Made by a program: the position numbers and the translations under genes. The notes beneath the pieces are model-generated. The model was not told where the DNA came from and ran no database searches. It saw only the letters and a list, made by a program, of their open reading frames with translations. Below, piece after piece: positions 8,020 through 16,621 of a stretch of 64,000 nucleotides of DNA (its first letter is position 1; each line of letters starts with the position of its first letter). The DNA comes from an uncultured Bacteroides sp. (GTDB lineage Bacteria; Bacteroidota; Bacteroidia; Bacteroidales; Bacteroidaceae), in assembly GCF_959029255.1 (NCBI RefSeq), contig NZ_CAUFUE010000012.1, positions 62,001 through 126,000 of the forward strand, written 5' to 3'.

Positions 8020-10251
8020 ATGAATAAGAAAATCTTTGTAACCTTATTATGGCTCTTTTCAATGGGAAGCCTATCGGCGCAAACTCCTATTTATTTAGAT
8101 GATACCCAACCTATCGAAGCACGTGTGAAGGATGCTCTCAGTCGTATGACATTGGAAGAGAAAGTAGCCCTTTGCCATGCGCAGAGTAAATTCAGCAGTG
8201 CCGGAGTACCTCGTTTGGGCATTCCGGAATTGTGGATGAGCGATGGCCCTCATGGAGTACGTGCGGAAATAAACTGGAATGATTGGGGGTATGCCAAATG
8301 GACTAATGACAGTATTACCGCCTTCCCTGCCCTGACTTGCCTTGCGGCCACCTGGAATCCTGAAATGGCAGCCAAATACGGAAAAGCTATCGGAGAAGAA
8401 GCGCGTTATCGTGAGAAAGACGTACTTTTAGGTCCGGGCGTCAATATCTATCGCACTCCATTGAACGGGCGTAACTTTGAATATATGGGCGAGGACCCCT
8501 ATCTGGCGAGTGTAATGTGTGTGCCGTATATTCAGGAATTACAGAAAAACGGAGTGGCGGCCTGTGTAAAGCATTATGCTTTGAATAACCAGGAATTATG
8601 GCGTGGACATATTGATGTGGATTTGAGTGACCGTGCTTTGCATGAAATCTATCTGCCTGCATTTAAAGCCGCTGTAGAGAAAGGCGGAGCATGGAGCATA
8701 ATGGGAGCTTACAATAAATTCCGGGGACAACATGCCTGCCATAATGATTTTCTTCTGAACAAGATATTGAAAGAGGAGTGGAATTTTGACGGTGCAGTCA
8801 TCACTGACTGGGGTGGGGCACATAATACTTTTGAGGCTGCCGTCAATGGACTGGATATAGAAATGGGTTCTTATACCAACGGTCTGACATCGGAAAGCGC
8901 CTTTACATACGATGATTATTACCTGGCTCATCCTTATCTCAAGATGTTGAAGGAGGGATTGGTGAAGGAAGCTACCGTAAATGACAAGGCTTCCCGTATT
9001 CTCCGGCTGATATTCCGTACGGCGATGAACCGTCAGAAACCATACGGCTCCGTGGCTACGGAAGAACATTATGAGGTAGCCCGCGAGATAGGCAACGAAG
9101 GAATTGTACTGTTGAAGAATACTCCTGTTGTGAAGAAAGGTGCTCCTCTTTTACCGATAGATGGTGCGAAGTATCAAAAGATTCTGGTGGTAGGTGATAA
9201 TGCGGTTCGTCTGCTCAATCAGGGCGGCGGTTCCTCCGAACTGAAAGTGAAGGACATGGTGTCTCCGCTGGAAGGCTTGCGTGCCGTTTATGGAGATAAA
9301 GTACAATATGCCAAAGGTTATGCTGCCGGTCGTCCGATGTACGGTCGTGCAGATGAAATACCGCAATCCGTAATGGATTCTTTGCGTGCTGAAGCTGTAC
9401 GGATGGCGAAGGATGCGGATTTGGTGATATTGGTAGGCGGACTGAATAAGAACCATTTTCAAGATTGTGAAGGAGGTGACCGGCTGCAATATGGTTTGCC
9501 TTTCGGCCAAAATGAATTGATAGAGGCTCTGTCGGACGTAAACAAAAATGTGGTATTGGTTCTTCTTAGCGGAAATGCGGTAGAAATGCCGTGGGTAAAT
9601 AAAGTACCTGCCATCGTACAAGGTTGGTATCTGGGTTCGATGGGTGGCAAATCACTGGCTGATGTATTGAGTGGTGCGGTAAATCCCAGTGGAAAACTCC
9701 CTTTCTCTTTTCCGGCTAAGTTGGCGGATTGTGGCGCACATGCTTTTGATACGCTGAGTTATCCGGGCGACAGTATCCGTGAAGAATATAAAGAAGATAT
9801 TCTAGTAGGTTACCGTTGGCACGATACGAAGAAAATTCCCGCTTTGTTTCCTTTTGGACATGGATTGAGTTACACTACTTTTGCATACGGCAAACCGGTA
9901 GCTTCGGCCAAGACAATGGACTCGGACGGGACATTGACCGTAACTGTTCCTGTAAAAAATACAGGAAGCGTTGCCGGAAAAGAAGTTGTCCAACTTTATG
10001 TAGGTGATGAACAGTGTGATGTTCTGCGTCCTGTTAAAGAGCTGAAGCATTTCCGGAAAGTTTCTCTGGCTCCGGGTGAAGAAACGGAAATAGTATTTAC
10101 CATCACACCGGATGACTTGAAATACTACCTTCCTCTCATCAATACATGGCAGGCGGATGCCGGAAAGTTTACCCTCTATATCGGCTCCTCTTCTGCCGAT
10201 ATCAGGTGCAAGCTGACTTTTGAAATGCGTCATATAGTATATCCTCTTTAA
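8020..10251 (+). CDS. GH3 beta-glucosidase, secreted
   Basis: A 743-residue family 3 enzyme with a signal peptide ending near SLSAQ, so periplasmic or outer-membrane associated. It has the N-terminal (beta/alpha)8 domain with LGPGVNIYRTPLNGRNFEY, the nucleophile D263 in AVITDWGG, the second alpha/beta domain carrying the EGGDR loop expected to hold the acid/base Glu, and a C-terminal fibronectin-III-like domain (residues about 650-735). In xyloglucan loci this family removes backbone glucose exposed after xylose release. The neighbours make that role likely here. Broad GH3 specificity (xyloside, glucoside) means this is inferred from context. Confidence 0.92.
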   Translation: MNKKIFVTLLWLFSMGSLSAQTPIYLDDTQPIEARVKDALSRMTLEEKVALCHAQSKFSSAGVPRLGIPELWMSDGPHGVRAEINWNDWGYAKWTNDSITAFPALTCLAATWNPEMAAKYGKAIGEEARYREKDVLLGPGVNIYRTPLNGRNFEYMGEDPYLASVMCVPYIQELQKNGVAACVKHYALNNQELWRGHIDVDLSDRALHEIYLPAFKAAVEKGGAWSIMGAYNKFRGQHACHNDFLLNKILKEEWNFDGAVITDWGGAHNTFEAAVNGLDIEMGSYTNGLTSESAFTYDDYYLAHPYLKMLKEGLVKEATVNDKASRILRLIFRTAMNRQKPYGSVATEEHYEVAREIGNEGIVLLKNTPVVKKGAPLLPIDGAKYQKILVVGDNAVRLLNQGGGSSELKVKDMVSPLEGLRAVYGDKVQYAKGYAAGRPMYGRADEIPQSVMDSLRAEAVRMAKDADLVILVGGLNKNHFQDCEGGDRLQYGLPFGQNELIEALSDVNKNVVLVLLSGNAVEMPWVNKVPAIVQGWYLGSMGGKSLADVLSGAVNPSGKLPFSFPAKLADCGAHAFDTLSYPGDSIREEYKEDILVGYRWHDTKKIPALFPFGHGLSYTTFAYGKPVASAKTMDSDGTLTVTVPVKNTGSVAGKEVVQLYVGDEQCDVLRPVKELKHFRKVSLAPGEETEIVFTITPDDLKYYLPLINTWQADAGKFTLYIGSSSADIRCKLTFEMRHIVYPL

Positions 10252-10273
10252 AAAACGAATAGAGAAGTGTTTT

Positions 10274-10306
10274 CTTGCGTTTTTAGGATGATGTTTACTA
10301 CATTTG
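10274..10306 (+). promoter_or_regulatory. Promoter of the GH95 gene
   Basis: CTTG at 10274-10277 and a perfect TACATTTG at 10299-10306 are 21 bases apart. The start site would be near 10313, some 15 bases ahead of the ATG at 10328. The TTG inside the -7 box (10304) therefore cannot be the translation start. Confidence 0.6.
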
Positions 10307-10327
10307 CAACAATTAAATCGAAAACTC

Positions 10328-12784
10328 ATGAAAACACTTCTTTTTTCTCTTTTACTTTTGATGCCTCTACGTTTTGTCGCAGCTGAATTGCCTGTAGACA
10401 GTTGTAATCATCAACTCTATTACACTACTCCTGCAACGATTTGGGAAGAAACACTTCCTTTGGGTAACGGACGGTTGGGTATGATGCCCGATGGCGGCAT
10501 CCGGCAGGAACATATCGTTTTGAACGAGATATCCCTGTGGAGTGGTATGGAAGCGGACTATGGCAATCCAGATGCGTCACGCAGCTTGCCTGCTATTCGG
10601 CAATTGCTTTTTGAGGGGAAAAATAAAGAAGCGCAGGAATTGATGTATAGCAGTTTCGTACCTAAGAAGGAGGAAGCTGACGGCAGGTATGGAACTTACC
10701 AAGTGTTGGGTGATTTGAATATCGATTTTACCTATAATACTTCATCCTCTAATACTCCATCCCCGGTTCTCAATCCTCCATCAGGTAATTATCGCCGTTG
10801 GTTGAATCTGCATGATGCGGTAGCATACACGACATTTATGCGCGATGGGGTTAATTATCGTCGTGAGTACTTCGTGTCCCGTGACCATGATGTGATTTTG
10901 GTACATCTGACAGCTGACCGCAAGGGGGCTTTGAACTTCTCCGCCCAACTTAGTCGTAAAGAACGGGGTACGGTGACAGCCGATGGGAATACTCTTAGGA
11001 TGAACGGTACTTTGGAAAGCGGTAAAGCCGGACAAGACGGTATGAAATATTCTGTTGCCATGCGGCTTATTTCTAAAGGCGGGAAACAGACTATCTCTTC
11101 AGGACAGGGAGTGACTTTGGCAAAAGGGAAAGAAGCTTGGCTGGTTATTTCCGCTACCACCTCATACGCCGCTGAAGGAACGGACTTTCCCGGAGAACGC
11201 TATGCCGAGGTTTGTGACAGTTTGTTGGAGGTAATGAAACCTTTGGTGGCTTCTGCCAAACAATCGCATATAGTTGCCCATCGCGCTCTCTATGACCGTG
11301 TCTCTTTGGCATTACCGGCAACGGAAGACGATACGCTTCCCACCAATGAACGCATCCTCCGTTTTGCAGAAAAAGACTCTCCGGCATTGGCTGCTCTTTA
11401 TTACAATTATGGCCGGTATCTGCTCATCAGCAGTACCCGCCCCGGCAGTTTGCCGCCTAATCTTCAAGGACTTTGGGCAACCGGTATACAGACACCTTGG
11501 AATGGTGATTATCATACCAATATCAATATTCAGATGAATCATTGGCCGTTGGAGCAGGCAGGACTATCCGAACTTTATCAGCCTCTGACAACACTTGTTG
11601 AGCGGCTTATCACTTCGGGTAAGGAAACGGCGCGTACTTTCTATGGGGATAAGGCGGGCGGATGGGTGTTGCACATGATGACTAATGTCTGGAATTATAC
11701 TGCTCCGGGTGAGCATCCTTCATGGGGAGCGACTAATACCGGCGGCGCATGGCTCTGTGCCCATCTCTGGGAACATTATCTTTATAGCGGAGATAAAGAA
11801 TATTTGCGTCGTATCTATCCCATATTGAAAGGCGCCGCCGAGTTTTTCAGTTCCACTACCGTGCAAGAACCCCGGCATGGCTGGCTGGTAACGGCACCTA
11901 CTTCTTCACCGGAAAATGCTTTCTATGTAGGTAATGATTCTGTGACGGCAGTCAGTATCTGTATGGGACCGACTATGGATATACAATTACTCACTGAACT
12001 CTATACGAACGTGATTGAGGCTGCACGTCTGCTGAATTGTGATGCTGATTATGCCGCTCGTCTCCAAGCTGATTTGAAGAAGTTCCCCCCCATGCAAATC
12101 AGCAAAGGGGGATACTTGCAGGAATGGCTGGAAGATTATAGGGAACAGGATATACACCATCGCCATGTTTCCCACCTTTACGGTTTGCATCCGGGAAATT
12201 TGATTTCTCCGGATAATACACCCGATTTAGCTGAGGCTTGCCGTGTGACTTTAAATCGTCGTGGTGATGGAGGTACGGGGTGGAGTCGTGCTTGGAAAAT
12301 CAACTTCTGGGCTCGCTTGGGAGATGGAAATCGTGCCTGGAAATTGTTTAAAAGTTTGTTACATCCAGCTGTTGATGTAAACACGGGGCGTCATGGTAGC
12401 GGAACTTTTCCCAATCTTTTCTGTTCACACCCGCCTTTTCAGATTGACGGGAATTACGGAGGTGCCGCAGGTATCGGAGAAATGTTACTGCAAAGCCATG
12501 AAGGTTTTATCAATCTGCTGCCCGCTCTGCCCGATAGTTGGAATACAGGCAGTTTCCGGGGAATGCGTGTACGTGGCGGTGCTGCTGTAGACTTGGATTG
12601 GAAAGATGGACGGGCTGTAAAAGCTGTTGTAACCGCTTTTGTTCCGGGAACACTTACCATTAAGATGCCTGCCGGTGTGGAGCGTGCGGAAGTGAAGAAC
12701 GGAGATAAGACAGAAGTGTATACGCAACAGAAGTTTAACCTTGAACTGCAAAAAGGCGGAAGGTGTGAAATCCTTTTCTTCTGA
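10328..12784 (+). CDS. GH95 alpha-L-fucosidase, secreted
   Basis: An 818-residue protein with signal peptide MKTLLFSLLLLMPLRFVAA. The family is recognised from its N-terminal beta-domain (ETLPLGNGRLGMMPDG, NEISLWSG) and its (alpha/alpha)6 catalytic domain. N398 and N400 in HTNINIQMN, E529 in SSPEN and D707 in IDGNYGG correspond in order to the catalytic Asn, Asn, Glu and Asp of Bifidobacterium AfcA (N421, N423, E566, D766). GH95 enzymes mostly cleave alpha-1,2-fucose linked to galactose, the terminal motif of fucogalacto-xyloglucan. Some members act on alpha-L-galactose. It follows GH3 by 76 bases but has its own promoter. Confidence 0.93.
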   Translation: MKTLLFSLLLLMPLRFVAAELPVDSCNHQLYYTTPATIWEETLPLGNGRLGMMPDGGIRQEHIVLNEISLWSGMEADYGNPDASRSLPAIRQLLFEGKNKEAQELMYSSFVPKKEEADGRYGTYQVLGDLNIDFTYNTSSSNTPSPVLNPPSGNYRRWLNLHDAVAYTTFMRDGVNYRREYFVSRDHDVILVHLTADRKGALNFSAQLSRKERGTVTADGNTLRMNGTLESGKAGQDGMKYSVAMRLISKGGKQTISSGQGVTLAKGKEAWLVISATTSYAAEGTDFPGERYAEVCDSLLEVMKPLVASAKQSHIVAHRALYDRVSLALPATEDDTLPTNERILRFAEKDSPALAALYYNYGRYLLISSTRPGSLPPNLQGLWATGIQTPWNGDYHTNINIQMNHWPLEQAGLSELYQPLTTLVERLITSGKETARTFYGDKAGGWVLHMMTNVWNYTAPGEHPSWGATNTGGAWLCAHLWEHYLYSGDKEYLRRIYPILKGAAEFFSSTTVQEPRHGWLVTAPTSSPENAFYVGNDSVTAVSICMGPTMDIQLLTELYTNVIEAARLLNCDADYAARLQADLKKFPPMQISKGGYLQEWLEDYREQDIHHRHVSHLYGLHPGNLISPDNTPDLAEACRVTLNRRGDGGTGWSRAWKINFWARLGDGNRAWKLFKSLLHPAVDVNTGRHGSGTFPNLFCSHPPFQIDGNYGGAAGIGEMLLQSHEGFINLLPALPDSWNTGSFRGMRVRGGAAVDLDWKDGRAVKAVVTAFVPGTLTIKMPAGVERAEVKNGDKTEVYTQQKFNLELQKGGRCEILFF

Positions 12785-12787
12785 GAA

Positions 12788-12819
12788 TTTGCCTTTCGTA
12801 TCTAAATATTGTATTTTTG
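12788..12819 (+). promoter_or_regulatory. Promoter of the serine hydrolase gene
   Basis: TTTG at 12788-12791 and TATTTTTG at 12812-12819 are perfect boxes 20 bases apart. The leader to the ATG at 12854 would be about 28 bases. This makes the gene separately transcribable from GH95. Confidence 0.65.
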
Positions 12820-12853
12820 CATCGTAAGTTTAATGAATGTTTGATGCAATGAT

Positions 12854-14362
12854 ATGAGGAATAGACTTAACATCTTTTTTTTACTATTTTGTCTGCTGGT
12901 TACCAGTGGAAGCCATGCGCAGATAAATGAGCTACAGCGTTCCACTCCCGAGGCGGAAGGTGTTCCTTCGAGTGCGGTAATTGACTTGTTCGATTCTCTG
13001 GTGGCATTACCTAAAACGGATATACACAGCGTGATGGTATTACGTCACGGTAAGGTAATTGCGGAAACTTATCCGGCTCCGTTTGCACCGGAATATCGCC
13101 ATACGATGTATTCCTGTTCCAAGACTTTTGTAGGGGTTGCAGTAGGCCTTGCCATTGCAGATAATCGTCTTCGCCTGACCGACCGTGTGGCAACTTTCTT
13201 TCCCGAGTTACTTCCCGATACTGTTTCTGCGAATTTGGCGGCTATGACTGTTCGCGATTTACTCACCATGACTTCGGGGATTACGCCGGATTGGAATATG
13301 CGTAATATCCACACTGACTGGATACGTACTTATCTCGCAAAGCCTGTAAAAACTCCGGGTAAGCATTTTGAATATGATTCGACATGTACTTATCTCCTTT
13401 CTGCCATTGTTCAGAAAGTAACGGGAATGACTGTACTTGATTATCTGAAATTGAAAATCTTCAATCCGATGCATATTACTGATGTCGCTTGGGAACAAAG
13501 TCCTGAAGGTTTCAATACAGGTGGTTGGGGGTTGTATATTCAAAGTGAATCTTTGGCAAAGTTCGGGCTATTGTTACTAAATCATGGTGTGTGGGAAGGG
13601 AAACAACTTATCCCCGCTTCTTGGGTGGAACAAATGATGGCTCGTCAGATGGATACCGGTGGTGATGGTTATGGTTACCATTTATGGCTTTGCGAATATC
13701 CCGGTGCAGTACGTGCCGATGGTGCTTTGGGGCAATATGTTTTGATTATTCCCGATAAGGATATGGTAGTCGTTATCACTGAGTGTACTTTGATAGACGG
13801 CCGCACCCAACGTAGATTGGTTTGGGACCGCCTGTTGCCCGAAGTTGGTGATGAATCATTGGCTCCGGGCAAAGACTATAAACTATTGCGGAAAAAACAA
13901 ACTACTTATCAGCTACCGGTAGTTCAGGGTAAAAACACTTCTTCCGATGTAAGGCAGTATACGGGTAAAACGATTGTGCTCGACCCGAATAAATACGGTT
14001 GGGAATCTCTCAATCTTCAATTTAAGCAGAAAGAAATAGTGATGACCATGAAAGAAACAGAGGGTCCTACGTATGATCTTCTGTTTGGTTATAAACAATG
14101 GATGAAAACTGCAATTGATGCATATCCACCTTATTCCATTTCTGCAAAAGAGCATTTTAAAGGTATAGAAGGACCGTTCTGGGTGGCAGGTAGTTATGCT
14201 TGGCTGTCTACATCGACTCTACGTTTAAAAGCGCATTATGTAAACTGGATCAGTGCACTGGAACTTACATTCCGTTTTGAGGGAAACCAGATACTTCTGG
14301 ATGTGAAGGAAAACTTTTCTTCAGGAGAAGGTGTGACTATTAAAGGTAGAATGAATGACTGA
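12854..14362 (+). CDS. Beta-lactamase-family (class C fold) serine hydrolase, secreted
   Basis: A 502-residue protein with a signal peptide ending near GSHAQ. Residues about 40-330 are a PF00144 beta-lactamase/esterase-like domain with the SxxK motif SCSK (nucleophile Ser and Lys), a Tyr motif in FEYDSTCTYLLSA and a third glycine-rich segment GALGQYV. The C-terminal 150 residues form an extra beta-rich region. Family members include esterases, peptidases and amidases. Placement after the xyloglucan side-chain enzymes allows the guess that it deacetylates side-chain sugars, but nothing in the sequence proves it. It has its own promoter, so membership of the locus is uncertain. Confidence 0.8.
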   Translation: MRNRLNIFFLLFCLLVTSGSHAQINELQRSTPEAEGVPSSAVIDLFDSLVALPKTDIHSVMVLRHGKVIAETYPAPFAPEYRHTMYSCSKTFVGVAVGLAIADNRLRLTDRVATFFPELLPDTVSANLAAMTVRDLLTMTSGITPDWNMRNIHTDWIRTYLAKPVKTPGKHFEYDSTCTYLLSAIVQKVTGMTVLDYLKLKIFNPMHITDVAWEQSPEGFNTGGWGLYIQSESLAKFGLLLLNHGVWEGKQLIPASWVEQMMARQMDTGGDGYGYHLWLCEYPGAVRADGALGQYVLIIPDKDMVVVITECTLIDGRTQRRLVWDRLLPEVGDESLAPGKDYKLLRKKQTTYQLPVVQGKNTSSDVRQYTGKTIVLDPNKYGWESLNLQFKQKEIVMTMKETEGPTYDLLFGYKQWMKTAIDAYPPYSISAKEHFKGIEGPFWVAGSYAWLSTSTLRLKAHYVNWISALELTFRFEGNQILLDVKENFSSGEGVTIKGRMND

Positions 14363-14379
14363 ATAAATTATTTATTGTT

Positions 14380-15012
14380 ATGAATCGTGTTATTCTTGCT
14401 TTGAAGCGTCCTTTTATTTGGATGTATCGTTTTCGTCATCGTTGTGGTTACGGAGTGCATTCCCCGTTTGCTTTCAACCTGATTACTCATGTAATCTATG
14501 AGAATACTCCTTATTATAAATACAAAGACTTGGCTACGGCGCAGAAGAAAATGGCGTTGGAAAAAGATAAGTATTGGAAGTATGAGTCAAAGAAAATAAA
14601 ACAGCTCTTGTTCCGCCTTGTCAACTATACACAGCCGGATACGATTGTGGATGCAGGTACGCTATCCGCTTCTGCCCTTTATCTGAAAGCAGGCAAGGAA
14701 GGAGCCGATTATACTTCCGCTTCCGAACTTTCGGAGTTGTTCTTGGAGACTGGTGTTCCTGTGGATTTTCTTTATCTGCACGATTACCGCCACCCGGAAT
14801 TTATGGAAGAGGTATTCCGGAACTGTATAAATCGTACAAGAAACCGGTCTGTATTTATAATTGAAGGTATACATTATACCTCGCAGATGCGAGCTTTGTG
14901 GAAACGTATGCGGCAACATGAAGATACAGGTATTACTTTTGACTTATACGACCTTGGCATCATCTTTTTTGATAAAACTAAAATAAAACAAGACTATGTT
15001 GTAAACTTTTGA
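14380..15012 (+). CDS. Reduced SAM-methyltransferase-like protein
   Basis: A 210-residue cytoplasmic protein beginning 17 bases after the serine hydrolase stop. It resembles a Bacteroidota class I methyltransferase family by its conserved ends: RHRCGYGVHSPFAFNLI near the N terminus and IEGIHYTSQMRALW with LGIIFFDKTKIKQDYVVNF at the C terminus. The central SAM-binding region is short: the glycine-rich loop reads VDAGTLSASALYL and the following strands and the usual FIDGNH-like segment are replaced by FLYLHDYRHPEF. I infer loss of SAM binding or a much diverged role. Confidence 0.6.
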   Translation: MNRVILALKRPFIWMYRFRHRCGYGVHSPFAFNLITHVIYENTPYYKYKDLATAQKKMALEKDKYWKYESKKIKQLLFRLVNYTQPDTIVDAGTLSASALYLKAGKEGADYTSASELSELFLETGVPVDFLYLHDYRHPEFMEEVFRNCINRTRNRSVFIIEGIHYTSQMRALWKRMRQHEDTGITFDLYDLGIIFFDKTKIKQDYVVNF

Positions 15013-15049
15013 AGTTTGATTATAGGGATACAGTGATTTAAATAAAGAT

Positions 15050-15080
15050 AATGAAGGAGCGTGCTTCTTCATTTTTTATT
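15050..15080 (+). terminator. Rho-independent terminator after 15012
   Basis: An 11-bp stem AATGAAGGAGC / GCTTCTTCATT (one G-T pair) with a two-base loop is followed directly by TTTT. It isolates the leftward genes from the invertible segment that starts 24 bases further on. Confidence 0.8.
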
Positions 15081-15103
15081 GTGTAAATGGGTGGAATAGA
15101 ACG

Positions 15104-15124
15104 CCGTTACTTTGCAGGTAACGG
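15104..15124 (+). repeat. Left inversion site
   Basis: Arms CCGTTAC (15104-15110) and GTAACGG (15118-15124) flank the 7-base core TTTGCAG (15111-15117). Inverted arms around an asymmetric core of this length are typical of tyrosine recombinase crossover sites. The GTTAC-N7-GTAAC form resembles sites reported for other Bacteroides invertible loci. Confidence 0.8.
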
Positions 15125-15138
15125 AATATTTTTCGGTG

Positions 15139-15170
15139 CAAACATAAGCGTTTTCCCATAAATGAGCAAA
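15139..15170 (-). promoter_or_regulatory. Outward promoter inside the invertible segment (points left, OFF)
   Basis: On the minus strand TTTG (15170-15167) and TATGTTTG (15146-15139) are separated by exactly 20 bases, a perfect match to the Bacteroides promoter. It lies 15 bases inside the left site and reads out of the segment toward 15050. After inversion it would occupy about 16436-16467 on the plus strand, with a leader of roughly 150 bases to the gene at 16622. Confidence 0.75.
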
Positions 15171-15267
15171 TAATATCGTTGTTATTTTACAAAAAAACAA
15201 AAAAGAATTTATTTGATTGCATCGTTTAATGTGAATTAGAACGCTTGATTCATAAAAACCTATTAAA

Positions 15268-16215
15268 ATGAAAAAGATAATTTTACAACAAGCTATGACA
15301 ATTGTCATTGGAGAACTCCGTGAAAACGGACAGTGGGGAACCAGCCATATTTATCAGTCGACTTTAAATGCTTTTTCTGCATTTAATGACTACCATGAAC
15401 TGCCCATCAACAGTGTAACCGCTCCATTATTGAAGCGCTTTGAGCAGTATCTACGGCAACGAAAATGTAGTTGGAATACGGTTTCTACTTATATGAAGAC
15501 AATTCGTGCCGTCTACAATCGTGCCGTGGATAGGGGATGGGCAAAATATTCTCCTAGATTGTTTGAACATGTGTATACCGGTACACGTACAGATAGGAAA
15601 AAGGCATTGGATGTTTCAGATATCGGTGGGTTGGTACGTGATACGGAGAATAAATTGTTGAAGTCTGTATTAGATTCGGGCCTACAAAAAACCGAAGCGT
15701 TTTTTGTTCTTATGTTTATGATGCGTGGTTTACCATTTGTTGACCTGGCTTTTATGCATAAACAGGACTTACAAGGTAACGTCTTATCATATCGGCGGCA
15801 GAAAACAGGGCGCTATCTGAGAGTGACACTTTCTGATGAAGCTATGCAGTTGGTTCGTTTGATGGCAAATAAGGATGAGAATTCTCCTTATTTATTTCCT
15901 ATATTGCACAGTGAGGAAGGAACGGAAGCTGCTTATCGTGAATATCAGACTGCACTGAGAAGTTTCAATCATCAATTGGCGATATTAGGGAAGAATTGGG
16001 GTATAAAGTCTATTAGCAGTTATTCTGCCCGCCATACATGGGCTACAATGGCTTATTACTGTGAGATACATCCCGGCATTATTTCAGAAGCGATGGGGCA
16101 TTCGTCCATCACTGTTACCGAGACTTATTTAAAACCTTTTCACGATAAAAAGATAGACGAGGCAAACCAGTTAGTTATCTCTTTTGCAAAAAACAATGGA
16201 ATTTTAGAAGAATAG
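15268..16215 (+). CDS. Tyrosine recombinase (site-specific invertase)
   Basis: A 315-residue phage-integrase-family recombinase. Residues about 1-95 form the SAM-like core-binding domain (YEQFLRQRK-type region around FEQYLRQRKCSWNTVSTYM). The catalytic domain has the first Arg in MMRGLPFVDL, the box II segment SSYSARHTWATMA with the second Arg, the His of MGHSSITVTETY and the nucleophile Tyr of ETYLKPF. The His of the usual HxxR is replaced by Ser, as is common in Bacteroides recombinases. The gene lies between two inverted sites, so it is the obvious enzyme for flipping its own segment. No clear promoter was found ahead of it. Confidence 0.93.
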   Translation: MKKIILQQAMTIVIGELRENGQWGTSHIYQSTLNAFSAFNDYHELPINSVTAPLLKRFEQYLRQRKCSWNTVSTYMKTIRAVYNRAVDRGWAKYSPRLFEHVYTGTRTDRKKALDVSDIGGLVRDTENKLLKSVLDSGLQKTEAFFVLMFMMRGLPFVDLAFMHKQDLQGNVLSYRRQKTGRYLRVTLSDEAMQLVRLMANKDENSPYLFPILHSEEGTEAAYREYQTALRSFNHQLAILGKNWGIKSISSYSARHTWATMAYYCEIHPGIISEAMGHSSITVTETYLKPFHDKKIDEANQLVISFAKNNGILEE

Positions 16216-16621
16216 CATCAAGGTAATCTCTTTAGCTTTAGTCAAATAAGACTTTACTTGGTTTATTCCTTTGCTTTACGAATGTTCTCCAAATAACCAT
16301 TCTTTGGAGCAGGACTTCTTTTGTCTTTTCGCTCATCTTTTACTCTTTCATCCCTTTCTAATGCTGTTGTCGGGCTTTTTTCTCTCTTTATACTGCCCTT
16401 TTCTTACTATTTTTCTGCCAATTTCTCTTTTTCTGCTTTTGGGAAATAAACGTCCTACTCATCATTTGGATATACTGTTATCCGTTACCTGCAAAGTAAC
16501 AGAAAAGATGTGAATGAATATGCGTTGGGAAGAATAACGTTTTTCAAGGATAAAAAGTTGATTATAAACCTATTGGACTGAGTTTTAATAATATATTATT
16601 AACGTAAATTTAAAAGCAATT
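16216..16621 (+). other. Non-coding stretch between recombinase and S-layer gene
   Basis: This 406-bp stretch holds the right inversion site (16482-16502) and the presumed leader of the next gene. I find no acceptable promoter facing the gene at 16622: the nearest -7-like word, TAAATTTA at 16605-16612, lies only 10 bases before the ATG and has no -33 partner. A short hydrophobic reading frame across the site looks like chance. Confidence 0.6.
16482..16502 (-). repeat. Right inversion site
   Basis: Arms CCGTTAC (16482-16488) and GTAACAG (16496-16502) flank the core CTGCAAA (16489-16495). That core is the exact reverse complement of the left site's core, so the two sites are inverted relative to each other. 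Only one base of 21 differs from the left site read on the other strand. Confidence 0.8.

Larger units (their letters stand above)
15104..16502. other. Predicted invertible DNA segment (phase switch)
   Basis: A 1.4-kb segment bounded by two 21-bp recombination-type sites in opposite orientation, holding a tyrosine recombinase gene and an outward-facing promoter. Recombination between inverted sites flips the segment. The flip would move the promoter from its present leftward position to one facing the surface-protein gene at 16622. The gene order recombinase, surface lipoprotein, OmpA-family protein is that of the phase-variable S-layer locus I recall for B. thetaiotaomicron (BT1927/BT1926). 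Confidence 0.8.

Noticed and set aside
10304..10327. Upstream TTG start of the GH95 gene
   Set aside because: It lies inside the predicted -7 box, before the transcription start.
16271..16513. Small hydrophobic protein across the right inversion site
   Set aside because: Low-complexity Phe/Leu-rich frame that runs through the recombination site; no ribosome-binding or family support.
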